64,000 nt of DNA from Acetobacterium fimetarium (GTDB lineage Bacteria > Bacillota > Clostridia > Eubacteriales > Eubacteriaceae): positions 1 to 64,000 of the forward strand of contig NZ_WJBC01000015.1 in NCBI RefSeq assembly GCF_014284475.1, in the 5' to 3' direction. Positions 16,632 to 25,656 of the stretch are shown piece by piece. The position numbers and the translations under genes were made by a program. Every line of letters starts with the position of its first letter. Within the stretch, counting starts at the first letter, position 1. The notes beneath the pieces are model-generated. The model was given only the letters and a program-made list of their open reading frames with translations. It was not told the origin of the DNA and did not search any database.

Positions 16632-17081
16632 CTATGCTTCGCCTTTGACAACTACCGTCAGATTTCCCATAATCCCCTGATGTGTCTTGATTTTAACTTC
16701 AATGCGGCCAACATTTCGGATTGGCATTTCCAATTCAACTTTCCGTTTATCCACTTTGATGCCCTTTTGTTTTTCCAGTGCTTCGGTAATGTCCTTACTG
16801 GTAACCGAACCAAAAAGCTTGCCATCTTCACCGGCGCGCTCGGTAATGTTTATTTCCGTCTGATCGATTTTTTTTGCCAATGCAATGGCTTCCTGTCGCT
16901 CTTCTTCCAGTTTTTTAGCTTCTTCAGCCTTCTCTTTTTCGGCCTTGGCAATATTCTCTTTATTTCCAATCACGCCTTTATTTGTTTTGATCAGGAAATT
17001 TCTGCCGTAACCATCCTTTACTTCTACGATGTCGCCTTTATTCCCTACATTTTTAACATTTTCTAATAGTACAACTTTCAT
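16632..17081 (-). CDS. rplI: 50S ribosomal protein L9
   Basis: 149 aa. The N-terminal domain carries the L9 signature VGNKGDIVEVKDGYGRNFLI, a long lysine/glutamate-rich central helix follows (about residues 45-75), and the C-terminal rRNA-binding domain ends the protein. Its start overlaps the gdpP stop by 4 nt, implying translational coupling. Confidence 0.97.
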   Translation of the reverse strand: MKVVLLENVKNVGNKGDIVEVKDGYGRNFLIKTNKGVIGNKENIAKAEKEKAEEAKKLEEERQEAIALAKKIDQTEINITERAGEDGKLFGSVTSKDITEALEKQKGIKVDKRKVELEMPIRNVGRIEVKIKTHQGIMGNLTVVVKGEA

Positions 17082-19051
17082 GCTCCATTCTCCTTCTTAT
17101 ATTTATTTATTGCTTCAAGCAATAATTCTATTCCAACCTGAAGATCCTTTTCTCCCGGGAACTGCGCGCCGGCAATCGCCAAATGGCCGCCGCCGCCTAA
17201 TTTTTCCAATATCAATTGAACATTGACTTCGCCCATCGACCTGGCGCTGATGGAAAGCCCCTCATCATTTTTCAGGATGATGAAGGAAGCAATAATCCCT
17301 TTGATGTTAAGCAGTTCATCGGCGGCCTGAGCCGCGATTACTTTACCATAATCGGTATTATTCTCAAACATCGAGATCGCAACATTGTCAAAATATATTT
17401 TGGCATTTTTTACTGCGTCTGATTTAGCCGTGTAGGTATTCAAGTCGTCCTGCAGCAGTATTTTACTGATAATGGTATCGGCACCCTTTCGTCTCAGATA
17501 GGATGCGGCTTCAAAAGTTCTGACGCCGGTCTTCAGGGTAAACATCTTGGTGTCCATACAGATTCCCGCCATCAGCGCATTGGCTTCAACCTGATTGACG
17601 TGATTCTTCTCATCAAAGTACTGCAACAGTTCCGTAACCAGTTCGCAGGTTGAAGAAGCGTAGGCTTCCGTATAGGACAGCAGCGTATTATTGATGGTTT
17701 TTCCTGATCGTCGGTGATGATCGATCACCACAATTTTGGGGATCTGATCGATTAAGGCTGGCATTTCCAGATAATTGACGTTTTGCGTATCGACCACAAT
17801 CAGTAACGTGTTTTTGGTTCCGTAGCTTTCAGCTTCTTTCGGCGTAATAAAAGCATCCTGATAGACTTCATTCTCCAACAGATAGTCAAAAAGAGATTTA
17901 ATTGAATAATTGATTTCCTTAATGATGATCTTGCCTTCTTTACCCAACGATTTGCAGGCCCCCAGCAGTCCCACCGCGCTGCCCAAACAATCCATATCAG
18001 GATTCGAATGTCCCATCAGCAGCACATGATCGGCCTCTTTGATCAATTCTTTTAAACCATATGCCTTAACCCGGGCTTTGACCTTGGTTCTTTTTTCGGA
18101 TGCTTCGGTTTTTCCGCCGTAGAACGACATTTTTTCATCTCTTCGAACCACTGCCTGATCACCCCCGCGAGCCAGTGCAATGTCCAGTGCGGAATGGGAC
18201 AGATCCTGTGATTCGACAATTCCCAGAATCGTTTCGGAAATACCGATTCCGATACTTAACGTAATGGGAATTTTTTCATCATTTTCAATTTCCCGGACTT
18301 CATCCAGTATTTTAAAGTTTTCTTTTTCCAGTTCACAGATTTTTCCCCGCTCAAATATCATTAAATAACGGTCGCTCTCATATTCGATGATGACACTACC
18401 CAGTTGTTTCGCCCATTCATTGAGCTTGAGATCGATTTTTCCGAGTATTGCAGAGCGTTTATGGCTGGGGATTTTTTCTATGATTTCGTCATAATTGTCA
18501 TTGACAATATAGCAAAAAAGCGGTGAATTTTTCCGATAGAGTTTTCTTTCCTTGCTTTGCTCGGTGATATCAAAAAAGTGAAGCAATTCAAAACTATGAA
18601 CACTATCTGAAAAGGCATTGGTGACAACACCGTAATCCCGTTCCCCATAATTGAAGATAAAATCTTCCTCTTTGATCGCCTCAGATAAATTGAATTCCAG
18701 TTCATCGACGATGCTTTTCTTGAAAAGTCCTTCCTTCTCGTTTTTAAAAGCTTTGCCAAAGGATTGATTGTACCAGTAAATGATACCCTCACTGTCGACA
18801 ATGGCCATTGCTATCGGCATTTCATACATCCGTTCCTGATTGATCTGATCCAGGTCGCTGTATATTTCATCGATGGCCTTGTCGATCTTGATTTCATCGA
18901 AGGAAGTATTTTTGGTATAATAGATAATCAGTATGATAAAAATGATGGCGCCGATTAGTCCAAAAGCGATATTGTATAAACCCAGAATAGTGGACAGCAG
19001 CAGTCCCGCAGCGACCGCAAGCCAGACAATTTCTTTCTTTGTATCTCTCAT
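17078..19051 (-). CDS. gdpP: Cyclic-di-AMP phosphodiesterase GdpP
   Basis: 657 aa. Two N-terminal membrane helices (about residues 8-45), a PAS-like domain (MPIAMAIVDSEGIIYWYNQS), a degenerate GGDEF domain (ALDIALARGGDQAVVR) and a DHH-DHHA1 phosphodiesterase module: GHSNPDMDCLGSAVG, VVDTQ, DHHRRSG and a GGGGHLAIAG motif near the C-terminus. It hydrolyses c-di-AMP to pApA, affecting cell-wall and potassium homeostasis. The yybS-gdpP-rplI-dnaB order matches Bacillus. Confidence 0.96.
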   Translation of the reverse strand: MRDTKKEIVWLAVAAGLLLSTILGLYNIAFGLIGAIIFIILIIYYTKNTSFDEIKIDKAIDEIYSDLDQINQERMYEMPIAMAIVDSEGIIYWYNQSFGKAFKNEKEGLFKKSIVDELEFNLSEAIKEEDFIFNYGERDYGVVTNAFSDSVHSFELLHFFDITEQSKERKLYRKNSPLFCYIVNDNYDEIIEKIPSHKRSAILGKIDLKLNEWAKQLGSVIIEYESDRYLMIFERGKICELEKENFKILDEVREIENDEKIPITLSIGIGISETILGIVESQDLSHSALDIALARGGDQAVVRRDEKMSFYGGKTEASEKRTKVKARVKAYGLKELIKEADHVLLMGHSNPDMDCLGSAVGLLGACKSLGKEGKIIIKEINYSIKSLFDYLLENEVYQDAFITPKEAESYGTKNTLLIVVDTQNVNYLEMPALIDQIPKIVVIDHHRRSGKTINNTLLSYTEAYASSTCELVTELLQYFDEKNHVNQVEANALMAGICMDTKMFTLKTGVRTFEAASYLRRKGADTIISKILLQDDLNTYTAKSDAVKNAKIYFDNVAISMFENNTDYGKVIAAQAADELLNIKGIIASFIILKNDEGLSISARSMGEVNVQLILEKLGGGGHLAIAGAQFPGEKDLQVGIELLLEAINKYKKENGA

Positions 19052-19056
19052 TTTAT

Positions 19057-20001
19057 TTAGGTCTCCCTTCGGTAAATTGCACGAAGTCCCAGGTATACAT
19101 CCGCAATTCCCAATAGTGTTACAAAGGACTGAAGGAGGATTGCCACGAAAACAGCCAGAATTTTCAACCCGGTATTCCTGACTTTTTTATATTCCATGAA
19201 GTCAAAAATAAGTGAAATCCCCATAACCAAAAAAATGATGTTGACGACCACCATAAAGGTATAAATATAAATTTCCGGTATCGCCTTTATTTGAAAAATC
19301 CCGATGATAAAATCACCAATGATAAAAATTGCCAGAAAATATTTTAGCGATACCGGCATTTCCCACTGAGACAACGGTTTAAAGGCCTGTACCGAGTAAC
19401 CAATCCGTTTTAAAATCAAATCGCAGATAAACACATTAACCATCGAAAACATAACCGGCATCAACAAAAACGCGCTTGGCACCACCAGTTTCATCGTATA
19501 GATGCTCTTATCCATGCTTTCTTGTAGGGTTGTCAACTGACCGGCATCCAACAAGTTTGATGTTTGATAAAAACTCATGACTTCTTTGGTGCTGGCTTCT
19601 AGCGTCTGGAACAAGTAATCGGTAAAGTTCACACCCATGATAAACTGATAGCTAAAAACAACTGCGATCAAAAGAACTGAAAAACCGACCACCCCGACAA
19701 TCACTTTCTTAATGGGTGAAATGTTTTTGTAATAGGCAAATCCTAAACTGCATCCCACAAATAACATCAGCGCGCCAAAGGAGATCGCGCTAATCGGGCC
19801 CAAAAACAAGGCCGTCAAAATGGTTGCCGCCAAACTGGAAATAATGCTCACTTTTAGTCCCTGGCGTTTTCCAAGCACCACCATTGGAACCGGGATGAAA
19901 AATACTAATATAACTAAAAAAGGGATAAAGTAACTGACCAGAACAAGTATTACGGCCAGTGCACAAAATAGTGCCCCTTCTGTGATTCCTCGAGTTTTCA
20001 T
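19057..20001 (-). CDS. YybS family (DUF2232) membrane protein
   Basis: 314 aa with about eight hydrophobic helices, starting MKTRGITEGALFCALAVIL, an N-terminus seen in DUF2232/YybS proteins and related to ECF-transporter substrate components. Function unknown. It is encoded 5 nt before gdpP and is the first gene of the gdpP-rplI-dnaB series, the usual genomic position. Confidence 0.87.
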   Translation of the reverse strand: MKTRGITEGALFCALAVILVLVSYFIPFLVILVFFIPVPMVVLGKRQGLKVSIISSLAATILTALFLGPISAISFGALMLFVGCSLGFAYYKNISPIKKVIVGVVGFSVLLIAVVFSYQFIMGVNFTDYLFQTLEASTKEVMSFYQTSNLLDAGQLTTLQESMDKSIYTMKLVVPSAFLLMPVMFSMVNVFICDLILKRIGYSVQAFKPLSQWEMPVSLKYFLAIFIIGDFIIGIFQIKAIPEIYIYTFMVVVNIIFLVMGISLIFDFMEYKKVRNTGLKILAVFVAILLQSFVTLLGIADVYLGLRAIYRRET

Positions 20002-20142
20002 TAATCCTCCAACCTGACAAGTCTACAACACGCACGACGCACTCAATTCATGCGCCTGAACTCACCGATATATTATATCACAATAAACTAAAATGCCTAT
20101 TATTTTTTCCTTTTCTCAATTACCATTTGCCATCCCTTAAAT

Positions 20143-20186
20143 AAAAAAAAGCCGTCATCCCGGGTGCGAACCCAGGACGAACAGCT
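20143..20186 (-). terminator. Terminator after rpsR
   Basis: A 15-16 bp stem with a bulge and G-U pairs (arms 20150-20165 and 20170-20186) is followed on the minus strand by eight T. It closes the rpsF-ssb-rpsR operon. Confidence 0.88.
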
Positions 20187-20194
20187 TTGTCGGC

Positions 20195-20422
20195 TTAGTT
20201 ATTTGATGTATATGGTAAAAGTGCAACATTTCGCGCACGTTTGATGGCTTCTGTCACTTTTCTCTGATGTTTCGCGCATGTTCCTGTGGCGCGTCTTGGT
20301 AAAATCTTACCACGTTCAGAAATAAATTTCTTCAGTGTAATCACATCTTTATAATCAACCTGTTCCACTTTTCGTTCGCAGAACTCACAAACTTTTCTTC
20401 TCTTTTTAAATGGTTTTGGCAT
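20195..20422 (-). CDS. rpsR: 30S ribosomal protein S18
   Basis: 75 aa. [20 protein letters not shown] at the start is a zinc-ribbon type (cysteine-containing) S18 N-terminus. The conserved core [20 protein letters not shown] follows. It pairs with S6 in the 30S platform. Third gene of the rpsF-ssb-rpsR operon. Confidence 0.97.
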   Translation of the reverse strand: MPKPFKKRRKVCEFCERKVEQVDYKDVITLKKFISERGKILPRRATGTCAKHQRKVTEAIKRARNVALLPYTSNN

Positions 20423-20439
20423 TAAATTTTCCTCCTATT

Positions 20440-20877
20440 CTAGAAAGGTATATCGTCGTCGTCGGCCATTAGATGAAAGTCTTCATCCAATCCCATCACG
20501 GACATATTATTATCTGATCGGGGTGCAGAAGGTTGTTGATAGCCGCCGGTAGAATCTTTGCGGCTGGATGACAAGAAATTAATCTCATCGGCAACAACTT
20601 CCGTCACATAACGTCGTTGGCCATCCTGTGCATCGTAACTTCTTACCTGTAGTCGTCCTGAAACGCCAATTTGGCTGCCCTTTGACAGATATTGACCGGC
20701 AATTTCTGCTTGTTTTCCCCATACCACGATCGGCACAAAATCGGCTTCTTTTTGACCATCTTTGTTTTTAAAACGACGATCCACCGCCAGGGTAAAGGTT
20801 GCTACAGCTTTGCCTGTGGTTGTGTTCTTTACCTCAGGATCTCGGGTTAGTCTTCCTACTAAAATTACTTTGTTCAC
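20440..20877 (-). CDS. ssb: Single-stranded DNA-binding protein
   Basis: 145 aa. The OB fold begins MNKVILVGRLTRDPEVK; a glycine/serine/proline-rich linker leads to the acidic tip DDDDIPF that recruits repair and replication proteins. The start is GTG. It lies between rpsF and rpsR, the common arrangement. Confidence 0.97.
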   Translation of the reverse strand: MNKVILVGRLTRDPEVKNTTTGKAVATFTLAVDRRFKNKDGQKEADFVPIVVWGKQAEIAGQYLSKGSQIGVSGRLQVRSYDAQDGQRRYVTEVVADEINFLSSSRKDSTGGYQQPSAPRSDNNMSVMGLDEDFHLMADDDDIPF

Positions 20878-20888
20878 AGAAATGCCCC

Positions 20889-21176
20889 CTATTTCTCTTT
20901 TTTAATAACGATACTACGAATAAACGGTTCAGTAATCTTGTATAAATGATCCAATGCATCAAGTACTGAATTTTCAGCACTGAAATCCACTAAAATATAG
21001 TGACCTTCCTGATACTTTTTGTCAATTTCATAGGCTAATTTTCTATTACCCCAGTCATCAACTTTTTCAACTGTACCAGCTGTTTCAATTACAGTTTTAA
21101 CTTTACCAACTAATTCTTCTATTGCTTCTTTTTCAAGATCCGGCTTTAAAACAAATAATGTTTCATACGCTCTCAT
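20889..21176 (-). CDS. rpsF: 30S ribosomal protein S6
   Basis: 95 aa, complete. MRAYETLFVLKPDLEKEAIE and WGNRKLAYEIDKKYQEGHYI are S6 signatures. First gene of the operon, with GAGGAGGTGA before the ATG and a promoter about 65 nt upstream. Many bacteria have an S6:S18-binding hairpin in this leader; I could not confirm one here. Confidence 0.97.
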   Translation of the reverse strand: MRAYETLFVLKPDLEKEAIEELVGKVKTVIETAGTVEKVDDWGNRKLAYEIDKKYQEGHYILVDFSAENSVLDALDHLYKITEPFIRSIVIKKEK

Positions 21177-21238
21177 TCCATTTCACCTCCTCATGGACTA
21201 TGGCTCACTTTTCCAGCGAGCAAGGATATCAGCTTTTA

Positions 21239-21266
21239 ATTATATCATAACTCACAGGACTTGCAA
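21239..21266 (-). promoter_or_regulatory. Promoter of rpsF-ssb-rpsR
   Basis: TTGCAA (21266-21261), a 16-bp spacer and a perfect TATAAT (21244-21239), about 65 nt upstream of rpsF. Confidence 0.65.
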
Positions 21267-21309
21267 GTATTTTCTTCGCTCCAAAGTTGCTTTGTTAGTG
21301 TTAGTCGGC

Positions 21310-21936
21310 TTAAATGAAAGCATTAAATATGATTGGAGTCATAAATGTTTCTATAAATGCCGCAATAAAAAATAGCGGTATGATCCATAGCATGAAAATC
21401 CTCAGACATGCAAGAACCGCCTGTTTCAGCTCCCCTTTCAAGTTTTTCTTGGCGATTGTTTTTATGATCACATTACAGATATGGATCCCCAGGGTTGCTG
21501 CTAAAATCAGTGCCGGTATCTCAATCATGCCGTGGGGAAGAATACCGGCAAGAAGCGGTAGCCAGCCAACATTATTGATCTGATAAACGGCACCCAACAA
21601 ACCGATAATCATCGCATTGGAAACAAGCGATAAAAGCGGTAAGAAGAAGAAGGGAATAAAGCCCAAAAGAACGGTTAGCCCTCCCGCTAAAAGATTATTC
21701 ATAAAAATCCACAGCCACAGACTTAAACCAGTATAATGCGACATGGCTTTATCTTCAAATATCGCAACCAGCTCCTTATAATACATTTCCGCTATTTGCG
21801 GGTTCGTCTGAAAAATAATGGCGTTGATAATAACGGTCACGACAAAAATTCCCAAACAGATAAAAAACGTTTGTTTGAGATTTTTTGAAAAATAATTTCC
21901 GGCACTATTCCATTGCGCAATAACGAAATTTTTCAT
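21310..21936 (-). CDS. SpoIIM-like (stage II sporulation protein M / DUF95) membrane protein
   Basis: 208 aa with about five to six membrane helices. The conserved family core is the glycine-rich pair of helices followed by LLAGILPHGMIEIPALILA. In spore formers SpoIIM takes part in engulfment, but the family is also common in non-sporulating bacteria, so sporulation is not implied. Its start overlaps the DUF951 gene stop by 4 nt, so the two are coupled. Confidence 0.85.
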   Translation of the reverse strand: MKNFVIAQWNSAGNYFSKNLKQTFFICLGIFVVTVIINAIIFQTNPQIAEMYYKELVAIFEDKAMSHYTGLSLWLWIFMNNLLAGGLTVLLGFIPFFFLPLLSLVSNAMIIGLLGAVYQINNVGWLPLLAGILPHGMIEIPALILAATLGIHICNVIIKTIAKKNLKGELKQAVLACLRIFMLWIIPLFFIAAFIETFMTPIIFNAFI

Positions 21937-22139
21937 TGCTCTGCCTTTTCCTCATTGGCGATCACTTTTTTTATCTGCTTATTAAATTTTGATCGTTGCA
22001 GCATGACAATGTGACCGCAACCCAGACATTTGATTTTGATGTCGGCTCCCATTCGTATGATTTCCCACTGGAAGCTGCCGCAGGGATGTTTTTTTTTCAT
22101 TTCGACACGGTCGCCCAATGTATACTCTTTACTTTCCAT
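21933..22139 (-). CDS. DUF951 small zinc-ribbon-like protein
   Basis: 68 aa. It follows the DUF951 pattern: DRVEMKKKHPCGSFQWEIIR, then IKCLGCGHIVMLQRSKFNKQ. The three cysteines could bind a metal. Function unknown. Family members are often encoded beside MscS and ParB, as here. Confidence 0.88.
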   Translation of the reverse strand: MESKEYTLGDRVEMKKKHPCGSFQWEIIRMGADIKIKCLGCGHIVMLQRSKFNKQIKKVIANEEKAEQ

Positions 22140-22150
22140 GATCCACCTCT

Positions 22151-23011
22151 TTATTGATCTGATTCTCTGGTATAAATGATCGATTTATTATAGGGAATTT
22201 CGATTCCCTTTTCGGAGAACACTTCTTTTATTCTTTGGCGCAGCACCGTTTCCGCCTTGAATTTAGACGCGGCATCTTCGTCACAGCTGATTCGAATATT
22301 CATCGCCATCGGACCCATATCTGTTACGCCAATGACTTCCGGACAAGTCTTAAACAACTCCTCATGACTTTCAAAAAGTTCTTTGCAAATATCATTAAGG
22401 ATATCAGTCACCTTGCTGATGTCTTCCTCATAGGAAATTCCGATATCAACGGTTGCCTTTATATGACCTTTTGAATAATTTGTCAAACGATCGATCTTTC
22501 CATTATGAATGATAAACAGGCCACCGTCAAACTCCCTGATATTTGTGGTTCGCATTCCGATTGCTTCGACAATGCCGTAGTGATCTTCATCGATGATGAC
22601 ATAATCGCCGACGCAGAATTGATTTTCAAAAACAATGACAAAACCACTCATCACGTCTTCAACAATCCCCTGCGCCCCAAAGCCGATGGCCAGGGTTCCA
22701 ACGCCTGCCACAGCCAGGAGTGAACTGACATTCATGAACTGTCCGAGGATAATCAGAACCGCCACTGTCCAGATGCCGGTTCTGACGACTGTTTTTGTTA
22801 CATGATTCAATGTCACGACCCGGCGTGATTCTCTCTGGTCGATGCCTGACTTCAGCGAATCAAAAACACGGTTGACAATGCCGAATATTATTTTAATACT
22901 CACCACCGCCACCACTAACACCAGGATCGAAATCAGAATTTCTTCCAGCAGATTTCCAATATTTATTTGCGTAGCAATTCTTTCATAATTATTGATCAGG
23001 TACTCCATCAT
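22151..23011 (-). CDS. Small-conductance mechanosensitive channel (MscS family)
   Basis: 286 aa. Three N-terminal membrane helices; the pore helix region is AVAGVGTLAIGFGAQGIVED, with the glycine/alanine-packed MscS signature. The cytoplasmic beta and mixed domains follow (FCVGDYVIIDEDHYGIVEAI). It relieves turgor under hypo-osmotic shock. It lies between the CvpA and DUF951 genes in one tightly packed series. Confidence 0.93.
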   Translation of the reverse strand: MMEYLINNYERIATQINIGNLLEEILISILVLVVAVVSIKIIFGIVNRVFDSLKSGIDQRESRRVVTLNHVTKTVVRTGIWTVAVLIILGQFMNVSSLLAVAGVGTLAIGFGAQGIVEDVMSGFVIVFENQFCVGDYVIIDEDHYGIVEAIGMRTTNIREFDGGLFIIHNGKIDRLTNYSKGHIKATVDIGISYEEDISKVTDILNDICKELFESHEELFKTCPEVIGVTDMGPMAMNIRISCDEDAASKFKAETVLRQRIKEVFSEKGIEIPYNKSIIYTRESDQ

Positions 23012-23017
23012 ACCCTC

Positions 23018-23659
23018 CTATTGTATTCCTAAAAAGTTCATGATCCAGGGCAAGCCTATTTGCAGCAAGACACTCTCTTCATAAGTCGGAAGATTGGCTG
23101 TTCCGCCAGTGAAAGTGTTGATCACCGTCGCTCCGCAAAGCACAATTCCAAACACACAAAGGCCCAAGACCAGCCCCGCCAAAAGTCCCAGCAGGCGATT
23201 AATTCCGCCGATAATCGGGATTTCTGAAACGCCCTTGAAAAAGATCTGCGCAAACCAAAACAGCAGTGATACCCCAAAGAGAATAATCAGAAAACTGATG
23301 CTTTGCGCAATTCCGAACATGATCGTGTCTGACATTACGCTGAGGCTTTGATCCATCATCGCCTGCGTGCCCTTGACGATCGCCTGTAGCGATGCGGAAT
23401 TTATCGCAACGTCCTGTGTGCCAACGTTGATCAGAGTCTGGGCAACCGTTTCCGTATTAATTGTTTCCATCAGGCCGTTAAATACACCTAAATTGATCAG
23501 CCATTTCGCCATTACCGGTGAAAAAATCCATGCTATTGCAAAAGATGCAATAAATCCCCCGAAACTAATCAGGGTATTTATTGCACCTCGTTTATATCCA
23601 ATCAATCCCGATACGAAACAGATCAGGATACAAATAATGTCTAATGTTGAAAAACTCAT
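23018..23659 (-). CDS. CvpA family membrane protein
   Basis: 213 aa. Four predicted membrane helices. The N-terminus (STLDIICILICFVSGLIGYK) and the glycine-rich GGINRLLGLLAGLVLGL segment are CvpA/colicin V production family features. Function in this organism is unknown. It overlaps the upstream five-helix membrane protein by 4 nt. Confidence 0.85.
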   Translation of the reverse strand: MSFSTLDIICILICFVSGLIGYKRGAINTLISFGGFIASFAIAWIFSPVMAKWLINLGVFNGLMETINTETVAQTLINVGTQDVAINSASLQAIVKGTQAMMDQSLSVMSDTIMFGIAQSISFLIILFGVSLLFWFAQIFFKGVSEIPIIGGINRLLGLLAGLVLGLCVFGIVLCGATVINTFTGGTANLPTYEESVLLQIGLPWIMNFLGIQ

Positions 23660-24714
23660 TTTTTATTCCTATAGTATTCTTCGATGTCTTCTTCATTGAT
23701 GATTCTGATCGCGCTGGTTTCTTTCAAAAATGATTTGTCATTACTTTCCTCATGTTTTTTCAATTTCTCCTGCGCCTGATCCAAAGTCATCGGTTCTGAT
23801 ACCTTCCAGTCATCGGCAGCGGTTTCTTTTGCTACCGTTTCAGCGGTTTTTTCTGTGATAATACTCGGTATTTTCGCCGGTTCAATGCTGTTATCCGCCT
23901 GATCTGAAGCAACTGCCAGCTGTTCATCAAAAGGTACGACTCTTTCAAAAAGCCCGGTTTCACTTTTTAATGGTTGCCGATCGGGTTTTCTTCCTCCGGT
24001 TTTATCATTAATGATCACTTCGGTCATGTTTACCCCTTCATCCGGCGTAAAGCCTTCGTTGATCATTTCTTCTGAAAAACCATCGATTCCGATGCTTTCG
24101 CGTTGTGGCAGCTTCGATTTTTTTCTGGTTTTTTTCTTTTCTTTCTTGCTGCTTAACTCTTTTGAGGCTACCGCCGCTGTGTCTTCTACTTTTGTCTCTT
24201 CTAAATACTTATGTCCCATTATGCGCCCCAGCACAACACCAATTATCTGGAATACCACTGTGAAAATCAGTGAAATCCCGAAAAAGGCAAAAATTGAAAT
24301 GCTGCTGCCAACCAACTGATAAATCAGTCCAAACGGTAAATACCAGAAGATCGTCGGCGCCGCCAGAAAAGCAAACTGATTCCAGACACTCATTGTATCC
24401 TGTCCCGGCGCAAACAAAGACACCAGCGTCAGTGATGCCGTCAGCACAACAATTGGCATCAAGCTGAAAAATATATACTTGAATACTCTGGGTTTTTCGT
24501 TACTACTGATGTTTTTAAAGCAAATAACAAATAGTGCCATCCAGAATATACCAATTGTCAGTAACTGAACACCATTAAACAAATAGTCGAAACTATCGGT
24601 TCGCACAACATCAAAAACACTCTTATATATCAAAACAATCACTAAATATAGAATGTTTCCTAAAACTGCCGCCTCAAGTGGTGACAGTCTTCTCTTTCTT
24701 TTGATTTGATTCAT
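23656..24714 (-). CDS. Unrecognised membrane protein with long charged cytoplasmic tail
   Basis: 352 aa from the ATG at 24714, which has GGAG 6 nt upstream; an ATG four codons earlier contains that GGAG. Residues 10-175 hold about five membrane helices. Residues 180-352 are hydrophilic: a lysine block (SSKKEKKKTRKKSK) followed by an acidic, probably disordered tail ending IRIINEEDIEEYYRNKK. I do not recognise the family. It sits directly downstream of parA-parB, so it may share their transcript. Confidence 0.75.
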   Translation of the reverse strand: MNQIKRKRRLSPLEAAVLGNILYLVIVLIYKSVFDVVRTDSFDYLFNGVQLLTIGIFWMALFVICFKNISSNEKPRVFKYIFFSLMPIVVLTASLTLVSLFAPGQDTMSVWNQFAFLAAPTIFWYLPFGLIYQLVGSSISIFAFFGISLIFTVVFQIIGVVLGRIMGHKYLEETKVEDTAAVASKELSSKKEKKKTRKKSKLPQRESIGIDGFSEEMINEGFTPDEGVNMTEVIINDKTGGRKPDRQPLKSETGLFERVVPFDEQLAVASDQADNSIEPAKIPSIITEKTAETVAKETAADDWKVSEPMTLDQAQEKLKKHEESNDKSFLKETSAIRIINEEDIEEYYRNKK

Positions 24715-24759
24715 TTTTTTCTCCATTTCATAAATTAAAGTCTATTTCAATTTTGGTCC

Positions 24760-25653
24760 TCAATTTATCTTCTCATAACCCAAAAGTTCAAGAATACGAT
24801 CAAGCTCTTCCAGTGATGAGTAGGAAAACTCAATTTTTCCTTTTTTTCCGCGATTGTTGAGACTTACCTTGGTTTTGAATTTTTCTTCCAGACCTTCCTG
24901 AATCTCTATGATATAGCTACTGTTATCTGTTTTCTTTTTTTGCAGTGGCTTGGCTGAACCTTCAGCCTGCATCTTCTTGATCCACTTTTCCGCATCTCTG
25001 ACGCTTAATCCCTTTTCTATGATTTCATTGGCAAATGCTTCCATTTTTTCAGGATCTTCGAGAATCAGGATGGCTCTGGCATGTCCGGGCGTGATATTCC
25101 CCTTTGCCACCTCATTTTGAATTGAAGCTGGGAGTTTTAATAAGCGCAGGGTATTTGCAACCGCGGTCCGGCTTTTACCGATGCGAATTCCTATTTCACC
25201 TTGCGTCATATTGAAATTTTCCATTAAGCCCTCAAAGGCCAGTGCTTCTTCAATACTATTGAGATTTTCTCTTTGAACATTTTCAATGATCGCGATCTCC
25301 AGAACCTCTTCCGGCGGAAGATCTTTTATAATCACCGGGACTTCTTTCAAGCCGACCATATTTGCCGCACGCCAGCGTCTTTCCCCGGCGATAATCGTGT
25401 AACCTTTTGCTTCTGGTTTTACAACTATTGGCTGTATGATCCCATGTTCTTTTATTGAAATTCCGAGTTCCTCCAGTTTCCCACGATCAAAACTCTTGCG
25501 CGGCTGGTCCGGGTTTGGTCTGACATTATTTGTTTTTACATAAAAAACCAGTTTCTCGGCATCTACCGCTAAAGTCCCGTTATCCTCCGATATGACACCT
25601 TCCTCGGGAAACAACGCTCTGAGACCTTTTCCTAACCCTGTGTTTTTTCCCAT
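24760..25653 (-). CDS. parB: Chromosome-partitioning protein ParB (Spo0J)
   Basis: 297 aa. The N-terminal CTPase domain has the GERRWRAA motif and the ENVQRENLN segment. The helix-turn-helix is MTQGEIGIRIGKSRTAVANT, and the C-terminal dimer domain ends the protein. ParB loads at parS, spreads as a CTP-dependent clamp and recruits SMC. Two parS sites lie 0.8-0.9 kb upstream of parB. Its start is 3 nt after parA. Confidence 0.97.
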   Translation of the reverse strand: MGKNTGLGKGLRALFPEEGVISEDNGTLAVDAEKLVFYVKTNNVRPNPDQPRKSFDRGKLEELGISIKEHGIIQPIVVKPEAKGYTIIAGERRWRAANMVGLKEVPVIIKDLPPEEVLEIAIIENVQRENLNSIEEALAFEGLMENFNMTQGEIGIRIGKSRTAVANTLRLLKLPASIQNEVAKGNITPGHARAILILEDPEKMEAFANEIIEKGLSVRDAEKWIKKMQAEGSAKPLQKKKTDNSSYIIEIQEGLEEKFKTKVSLNNRGKKGKIEFSYSSLEELDRILELLGYEKIN

Positions 25654-25656
25654 AAA

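Noticed and set aside
21177-21310. S6:S18-binding leader hairpin before rpsF
   Set aside because: The leader has short complementary pieces, but I could not match the conserved bulge of the known motif.
21310-21936. Sporulation as a trait, based on SpoIIM- and SpoIIIJ-family genes
   Set aside because: Both families are common in non-spore-formers and no spore-specific gene is in the window.
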